This document shows, one piece after another, positions 52,401-61,400 of a stretch of DNA of 64,000 nucleotides. Within the stretch, counting starts at the first letter, position 1. Every line of letters begins with the position of its first letter. The notes beneath the pieces were generated by a model. The model was not told where the DNA came from. It saw nothing but the letters and a program-made list of their open reading frames with translations, and did no database searches. A program made the position numbers and the translations under genes. This DNA comes from Tyto alba (Eukaryota > Chordata > Aves > Strigiformes > Tytonidae), in the NCBI RefSeq assembly GCF_018691265.1, contig NW_024881313.1, positions 32,853,518-32,917,517 of the forward strand, given 5' to 3'.

Positions 52401-55400
52401 CTTCTGTTAATCTTGAGGTCCTGTGCTGATGTGGTGCATAATAGCGGGTGATTCAGAGTGCTTTTCAAGTCTTGCCGAGTTCTGAGTGCTGAGGTGCAAA
52501 TATTACAGGAGTTTTTGGTAGCCAGGTGACAGGAATTCAAGCTGCGTAGTTTTTTACTAACAGCATGCCTAACGGTATATGCTTCCTTTACCATAACCCA
52601 GTATTTTTAGGGGATTTTTTGAGGGTTTTCCTTTTTCTCAGTCAATACCTAGCAAATATCAAAAGAGGAAGCCTGTGCTGTTAATGAGAGAATAGGTCAC
52701 AGTGCCAGTAGCCTGTGCAACGAGGAGCACTGGGGAAGTTGGATTTTGTGTGTTTGGAAAATAAGCTTGCAGTCAAATTGAATGCATCTTGAAATGCACA
52801 GTGCGGTATAAAACAAGATGCCAAAGTATGTCTTGGCATTGGATTTCTTTCTGCTGGATGCAGACATACAGGATGATGGCCTTGCTACTGGCCTGTTCGA
52901 AAAGACATTAAAAAAACCAATAGGTTTGGGAAAATCAGAATATAGCAATGTGCATGTGAACACAGTGGTTACTAATAAATGTAATATCCAATGTAATAAA
53001 TACAGTTTATTATCAACAACAAAATTGCTGTTGTCTTTTCCTAAATAAAAAGAGAGAATGGCAAAAATGAAAACTTGGCAAGGCTAAGGTTAAGAATGGA
53101 AGAAGTGGTGTTACAGTTCACCACCTGTAATCAGCAGGCACAGTTTATTTGGCTTCATGGCACGGTAGAGCAGAAGCTTGGGAGATTTTTTAAAAGTAGA
53201 GTAAGGCAAGTAAGTGTAAGTGTTTCTCTGTCTCCCTGAGTATAAACAGCAGCAGAAGAAAGAGGCGAGACATATGCGAGAAGAAAACTAACCGTGAACA
53301 GTTCCGTAGTGAAACTGTAGTCTTTGTAAATGAGAAAAAGCTGACCGGCAGGATGAAAATTATTCTTCCTGAGACAGAACTAGTGCTAGAGACCTGAAAT
53401 GTTTATGTATAAACAAGTAACTTTTAAATTGTACTTTATGTATCCTACAAGCCAAGTTTTAATTGTGCCTGTGTGCCATAGTCACGGTAAGATACATTTC
53501 ATTCTACTGTAGGTAAGTTAGTAACTGAAAAATATTTTCAGCAGGAGTGTTTTGTAAGTACCATCTATGTTCAGTTATTTGTAACTGTCTCTTTCTATCT
53601 GTAGATAATATCTGTGACTGGATTTGTTGATAGTGACAGAGATGACCTCAAACTAATGGCCTACCTAGCAGGTGCCAAATACACAGGCTATCTGTGTCGC
53701 AGCAATACAGTTCTCATCTGTAAAGAGTAAGTGGTTTATCTCTGCAGTACTCGTGTTCTCAGTTGCCTGTTGCCAGTTAGTGCCTGTCTTAATGCAAGGA
53801 GCTAGTTACATCTCGGTTTAAGAATGTTAATTTAATAAATTCTGTGATTTGATAGCAGCAAGTTTAGTGATGTTTCTTAAACTAAACTATTGCACTCTGT
53901 TACATGATAAAGTTTGCCGTCTGAAGACAGGCAAAAGAAAAGTAATTTTTAATTTCACTCTTCTACAATATTTTATAAGTGATCCTGATACATCATCTGT
54001 AAATATCTTTTTTTTTTTTTTTTTTATAATTGCTTTAAAACGTCGAGGGAGGGAAAATTAAGTTAAAATACAGGTCTAACTTGATTCCATTTGAGGCAGA
54101 AATTCTCCCCTAATTGACTTGTTCTAGCACATTAAGCAAAAATATTTTTTCAGAGTACCTACTTTGTCACAATTAAAATAGATAACAGGCCAACACAGAA
54201 ATACTAGTATTTTAAGTTTATTATTAGAAATTGCTATTTTATATATTTAATCAAAATACATTTTTTTGTCTTCTCTGAACAACAAGGCCCAGTGGCTTGA
54301 AGTATGAGAAGGCTAAAGAGTGGAGAATACCATGTGTAAACGCACAATGGCTTTGTGACATACTGCTAGGAAATTTTGAAGCTTTACGGCAGATACAACA
54401 CAGTCGGTATACGGTATTCAGTCTTCAAGACCCACTTTCTCCTAGTCAACATCTAGTTCTAAACCTTCTGGGTAAGAGTTTCAGTCCCCAAATCCTGTGT
54501 TCTGTAACATTTATATATGTAACCATTTAATCAATAGAAGCATGTGTCTTCTGTTATAAATGGTTACAGTGGTTTTATTTTTTTCGTTCTTCATTTCCTA
54601 GATGCTTGGAGAGTGCCATTAAAGGTATCACCAGAACTTCTAATGGTATGTGGAATTATTGTATATATATACCTGTTTTTATTAGATTGCTATTTAGTGG
54701 TTTTAATGTGTGAGCACATCTGTATATGGTGTGAGCAGCATGCCAAAGGGACTTAACACGGACCCGTACTGGACCTCCTGGCCGTACTTCCTGCTAATAT
54801 TCTCTCTATTTTGAGAAATCTGAAGAATAAGCTTTTGCAGAACTAAGAACCTGCACTGCAATATTCAAAATCAAGGTACTTTTGAGACATCTTGGTCTAG
54901 TGCTTCACTCTTCAATTTTTACATCAGAACTTTAGAAAGGGCTTAGTATTTTTTGAGTCAGTACCTGAAAAACAGGCCACATAATGTTTTTCAAGGCAGA
55001 GCACCAAAAATCAGTAAGAATTTTATTAGAATATCAAATAAATTTTAAATAGGATAGATGATGTAAATTAAGGGTGGAACTACTTTATATCATCTCTTTG
55101 AAATATTCTAAGAACTAAAACCATGGGCGTATATAACATTTTATAATTTAAAAGTGTATCTTGCTTCAAAAAGTGTAGTTGATAACCCTGGAAATAACAG
55201 CAGTGTAAATGAGCAACAGTGATGATATGAAGAATGTACCTTAAAGATACAAAACATTAAGTTTTTGTTATGAAGTGTATTCTGTGAAACATTCAAAACT
55301 TGACAGGTAAAAGAGCTGAGGTAGAAACTGCAACTTAGCTTCTGAACCGTTTCCTTGTTTTGAATATATAGAAAACTTTCAATTTTTGTATTGTAAATTA

Positions 55401-58400
55401 TCTTCCCATTTCACATGTATACTTGATAACTATTTTGACAGTGTCTGTCTTGATGTAGGTAAATCCCAAATTGAGCTAGTGAGTTCTCAGTTAATTTGTA
55501 CAACAGATGAATGTCAGATAACATTTTATATTGCACAAAAATGTTTTGCCATACCACTTGTGTTCTGGGTGACTTTTTATCTTGGTCATTTTGTATACTC
55601 TTCAGAAAAGAGGAGCTTAGTAACTGTTGTAACTTAGTTTGTGCTAACACTTGAAATGGAGTCTGGGGCACTATTTGTTGTTTTAATGCCTTTCAGCTTT
55701 AGAAGTGGCCACTATCATACCTCTGGCCATAAGTCTGAAATGTTCTTCTTCGTATAGACCCCTGTGGAATTGTTTTGTGTGCCCATAGGAAACTAATTTT
55801 TAGGAAATGAACTGCCTTCAAAAATCTGTGTATTTCATATTTTCCTGAAGAAGGATGCATTCTACTACTGGCAAAATAAAAAAATTTTGAAGATATTCAG
55901 TATGCATAATTGGTATTTAAAATAGCTTTTAACTAATTCAGTTTGGGGCTGGTTGCCACTGCCTTTTGGGTCCACACTGCAGTCGAGTTCATCTTAAAAT
56001 TGGGCATGTGCCTTCTTTGTATGACTCAGACCAGGTGGTGGCTCATGTTTTGTCTTACATAGCAAATGCAGAGAACTTAGGGGTCAGAAAGACCAATTTG
56101 CTACCTCCCTGTCTGTATTTATTATATGGGGATCCTTCTTGCTCATGTGAAGTGAGAATCTTGTAACTTAGGCCGAAAGAGACTTCTGAAGGGAATCTTG
56201 TCCAGCTCCCCTCAGGATACCCACGTGTGAAGAATATGATTTGGTGATAGAAAATTCAAGGCAGCATGTGGAAGTGTCAAAGTACTTCACTGCCTTCACA
56301 GTAGGCATTTCTATTTGTCTTGGGATTTAAAGTATGGGGTCCTCTTGGTGCCATCTGCCTTGTGCATTTTCACAGTTGAAATGTTGATCAAAAAGTGAGC
56401 ACCTGTGGTTTTCTTTCAGCTGCTCTTACCAGTGATTGTCTAGCTTGAAAACACATCTCCTTAAGAGTAGGGAACAAGCCCCTGTGGCCTGTTCTTCCCA
56501 AGGACCATCTGCACAGTGAGGCTGGAATAATGCTGCCTGTCTTTCTGGTCATGTGCCTCTAGCATTCCTCATTAAATGTCAGGTGTAGATTTGAAGGTTA
56601 AAAAGGAATGGATGTCTAATGCTCCTGCAAGTGAGAGCTGTGGTTTCAAGTTACTCAGGCCAGGGAGAGCCTAAAAACTACATTTCTCTGCCTCTGGGCA
56701 AATGCTCTGGTGGCTGATCTAGTTCTGGGGAGGCAGGAATGTCTATCCAGCGAGTACCAGAGCATCCTCTGGAGCTTCTGCTTAGGCAGTTACGGAACTT
56801 GAGTGTTTAAAATGCAGCTTTCTGTTGATATTAAAGCACCTGGAGGAATATTGTAGTCTTCATGTATTTAACAAATGTACAAGATTTTCAGTCTCTTATT
56901 TAATTTGGGATTTCAATTGATGATTAGCAGTATTATTTAAAGAAAAAAAGCCCCACAGTGTTTTATTTGGTGTACACTTAAATGGTTACATAGCTTTGTG
57001 GAGAAGCTTTGGTTAATACTCAGATTTGCTTTTGAGTCAGTGGTGTAAGCAGTAGGTGCACCAGTACGCATTCAGTAGCATGTCTTTTTCATTTGCTTCT
57101 CTTTCTTTGATATAGTCTCAGAATATGGGTGTATAGTTTTCCAGAATAAAGTTTGCTTTCCTGCTCAATCCACATATAAACTTGTAGATGATCTAATTTC
57201 AGGGTGTGAGGTTGCCTTTGAAACCAAAGCAAAATGAATCCAGTGTTCAGCCGTCTTCCAAGAGAGCAAGGTAAGAATAGCGAGCAATCATTGCCAGTAG
57301 TCCTTAATTTACTTTCCCACAGAAGTGTCAGCTGGCCATCGATCTGGTTCCATCCTTTGCCCTGCTAATTTAAATAATTATCAATGTTTTTTGCATATTG
57401 CCAGCTACTGAACTGCCAGGAATAAAATAAATAGAGAGTGAAGTAGTAAGAGAGTTGGGAGAGAACAGAAACAGGAGAAAACGTCCTTTTTCTCAGCCTA
57501 GCAACTTTTTCTTCAGAAAAAGACTGATCGTGCCCAATTCTCATTCATCTGAGCACTTCCATTGGTAAAAGTTGTGAGAGTGTGCTTGTCTAGTTTTAAA
57601 ATAAATAATAGTAATACAACTTTGGGCCCAAACTTCACATTCTGCTGTATTTCATGTTTTGTAGGATTGAAGACCTACCACCACCTACTAAAAAACTCAC
57701 CCCAGAATTGACACCAATGGTGCTCTTCACAGGATTTGAACCTATTCAAGTTCAGCAGTACATTAAGGTGACTTTCATGCTTATCTCGTGTGAACTACAT
57801 TGAAACTTGTGTTAACTTTTTTTCTTGAGGTTCAATTTTTCCTATCTAAGACTTGAATAGCATACATCTAGTGGATAAAAACCCATACTGGCTGGGGCTG
57901 AGGTTACAGTTTAATTTATGTGAAATGAGTTTTATTTGGTAAATGTTCTGCTTCAGTTAACTGTGCTTCTATGCTACTTGCTTTTTTCTTTCTATATGGT
58001 TGTTTTAAAAAGCAAGAAGGCCCCTTCCACATTTGTTCTTAAATCAACAAACTTCATGACCAAATTTAGGTGAGAAAAGTAGTGATGGTTGTATTGGATA
58101 AGACCCAAGATTCTTCTAGTGTAGTTGCTGTCTGTAATGCCAAAAGAAGAAAGAGATAGTAATTCAGTATCATCAAAAATACATGTGGAACTGGTGTATT
58201 TAAAGAATACGTGGTTTTCATTAGATACTTTTCTCTTCAAAGACAGGCAAAATTACGTTTGCTGTAGCTACAGTGTATATTACACCTTTCATAGAAAAGA
58301 GCAAAATTGTTATATTTGCTGCTTACTGAAATTTAATAGTATATTTCACTTCATAAAAGATTTTCATTTGTGTCCTACAGTTACTTCCTTGCTTAAAAAA

Positions 58401-61400
58401 CCCCAACCCAAAAAACTGCAGAAGCAGAATGTAGCTTTCAGTCTTGCCAGATGAAATTTGTGACTGGAAGCACCTGGATTTTCAACGGCTGTAAATTCTG
58501 TCCTTTAATTGGCCATAATAAAGGAATGACTGTAACACAGCAATCCCCTTTATTTACTGTTTCATTAGAAGCTTAGTTTTATTTGACGGTGATAGGATTC
58601 TTCCATTTTTTCCTCCAATATTTAAAGAACTGTTTCTTCCTGATTTGTGTTTTGTACAACTTTCAGAAACTCTATATCCTTGGAGGTGAAGTAGCAGAAT
58701 CTGCCCAGAAATGTACCCATCTAATCGCCAGTAAAGTGACTCGAACTGTCAAGTTCCTGACAGCAATTTCTGTAGTCAAGCACATAGTAACTCCAGAGTG
58801 GTTAGAAGAGTGTTTCAAATGCCAGAAGTTTGTTGGTAAGTCAAAGTAGTATCAACTTCTATAGTAACCTTAAGGTTCGTTGATTTAAATAGGCAAAGAT
58901 GGCATGCGGATTTAAATATGCTTTGTTGCTTTGATTTCTGTCATTCGTATCTCTTGCCAGTTTTCTAAAGAGTTCAGGTTTGAAAGCAGAGATTTTAAAT
59001 CTCTGCAAATTGGACTACCATAGTTCATAATTGATGTTATGTTTAAAGAGTTATACCAGCAGCTAGTTTGTATTTCACTTCAGGTTGAAGGTTATGTTGG
59101 AATTGTTAAATAAAGCTGTCATAAGAAGAAATTATGTTGTTTTTTTTTTAAGTTCTCTTTCAACAGAACATATTGTTTCCTTTAGTTTTCATTTGGTTTA
59201 ATACAGTTTCTTTCCATTAAATGAATTTAAAAAATACTTTAGAAGTTTCATTTAGAGTGATCAAATATTTGGATGTTGTTAAGCATTATATTTATTTCTC
59301 ATATAGACATTTGCAGATTTTTACCTATGGTTACATTACTTTTTAAGCCCCAAATACTTCTGGTTTTAATAATTCTTCTAAAATACAAGTTGTAAGAAAG
59401 CAAGCCACTGTGTGAAATACATACAGAAATGTATTAAATAATTAAAGTTAATTAGTTTAATACTGCAACTGTGTTGGAAGATACCGGCTTTATGTTTACA
59501 CTGCTTTTCTGTTGACAGCCGAAAAGAACAAAATAGATGGTTTTGGTCTGCTTGACAAGGATTTTGGATATGAAGAAAATATTCTTAAAGACTGATTATT
59601 TGTTTTATGATTGTTTTATGCTTTTTATATAATTTGCTTGCAAGGAGCAAATATATAACATTGCTGCCTAACCATCACAGAGACTTAAATCTGCAGATAG
59701 TTAACAAATAAACCAGTAAACATTTTTATAAATCTGAAGAAGGCAACTTGCTTGGTTCAGCGTCATTGAACTGAGAAATCAATCCATGTGAAAACTACTA
59801 GAAAATAAAGGAAGTCTGGGGATTTAGAAGGATGACTGTTTTGATCTAGTTCTTGAAGTACTTGTTTACTAAAATCTAGTCGATCTGTAGCTGTTGGGCT
59901 GACTTCACTTTTGTACCTAGTCCAATGACGGAAAATATAGCAATTGTTTAGAAGAACTGTCTTGCTAGTTTTCTTCGTCTTATGGAAGAGTGTTAACACC
60001 AGCTCTTGCTGGTTACCAGAATTGTCCTTGGAAAGACAAATTTGTTTTCCATATAATTTTTTTTTTTATTATTTAAACTTAGGTGTTTTGAATTAAATCT
60101 GATTTAGACATATCTTACTGTGGAAAGATGAAGTTAAGATTGGAATTCCATCCTTAAAAAAAATTAAAATCAGCTGAAATAACAGGACAAGGGAAACGGA
60201 CAGATAGTTTGCTCTGTTAAGACTGCTTGAGGTGTTGAAGACAGTTTCTGGGCTTCTGAAAACATTTTTGCAGTGTTTTGCACTTCAACTTAATAATTTT
60301 GCTCCTTTGTAGAGAATCAGCAAATAAAAGTTTGCAAGTTCCTCCAGTAAGTTAGAAAAAGGGACTTCACAGGACAGTGGTTGTTGCTGTGAAACACACA
60401 GTTTTATTCTCCAAGTAATTGTGGGTTATCCTTGTAAGATGGATAATAAAAGGCAGTATTATAATCATGTTAAAATTAATGACTGTTTACCATTTAGAGT
60501 CACCCTCCCAGCAGCACTTTCTGATTGGATTAGATCCTGGGTAACATGGATGTCTTTGGTTTTTGTGTGTTACATCGTCAGTCTTTCTTTTTCAGATGAG
60601 CAGAACTTTGTGCTCAGAGATGCTGAAGCTGAGGTGCTATTCTGCTTTAGTTTAGAAGAGTCTCTGAAGAGAGCGCAGGTAGCTCCACTGTTCAAGGTAT
60701 GCAGTTTAAAAGGACATTTAAATACTTGGAGCTTTTCAACCTAATCTGTTTAGCATTGGGACCACAGCTTTTGTAGCCAAGGGCGATAAAGCAGGCTAGC
60801 ATATAATGTGAAGCATGTGTTTTAAATTTGATTTTTTACTTTATGCTTATTTCCTGCTTGAGCATTTTTGGGATGGATCTAAACCCTCTGTAGATGTGAA
60901 CAAAACATGCTCGGTATAGTTGACAGTGTTTGTTCCCTTACAAAATTTAGAACATTGCTCCATTTTTTGTAAAATGCCACTTATGGAAGGGACCTTTTAT
61001 TTTTTTTTTTTTAACACCAGCCTGATAGTCAAACTACTTGTCCATAAAAATGAGGGTCTGAGAGTGAATTTGTACCTCAGCCTAAGGGACTTCTAGCCTG
61101 ATTCTCCTGTTTGTGAGGCTGGCACAAGATGGTTTTCATGCCTCCAGTTAAAATTTCATTACAGTGCAGAGAGGTATGTGAAGATCCAGGTTGCTAGAGA
61201 TTCTTCAGTGTAATTGAATTTGAGACTTTTTCTTGAGGCAGACCACCTATAAAGGGTATTTTTACAACTTGTAATGAATAAGAATCTATGTCTTTTATTA
61301 AGTCTAAATACTATATTTCACTCAGTTTTGCAGTCTAAATAGCAAGTTTATTTTTTTTTATTCCTAGCTGGCAAATAGAGATAGTTTACTTTGTGATCTG

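Larger units (their letters stand above)
49846..54601 (+). other. PAXIP1: PAXIP1 introns 7 to 12
   Basis: Introns are 49846-50637, 50733-51712, 51809-52142, 52281-53604, 53727-54286 and 54472-54601, with exons 8-12 between. All have GT-AG ends. A (TTTG)n microsatellite is at 51420-51444 and a T run at 54009-54025. No additional exons are supported. Confidence 0.75.

Noticed and set aside
56170..56240. Possible short CR1 fragment in intron 13
   Set aside because: Only a faint, short resemblance to a CR1 3' end; not enough to call.
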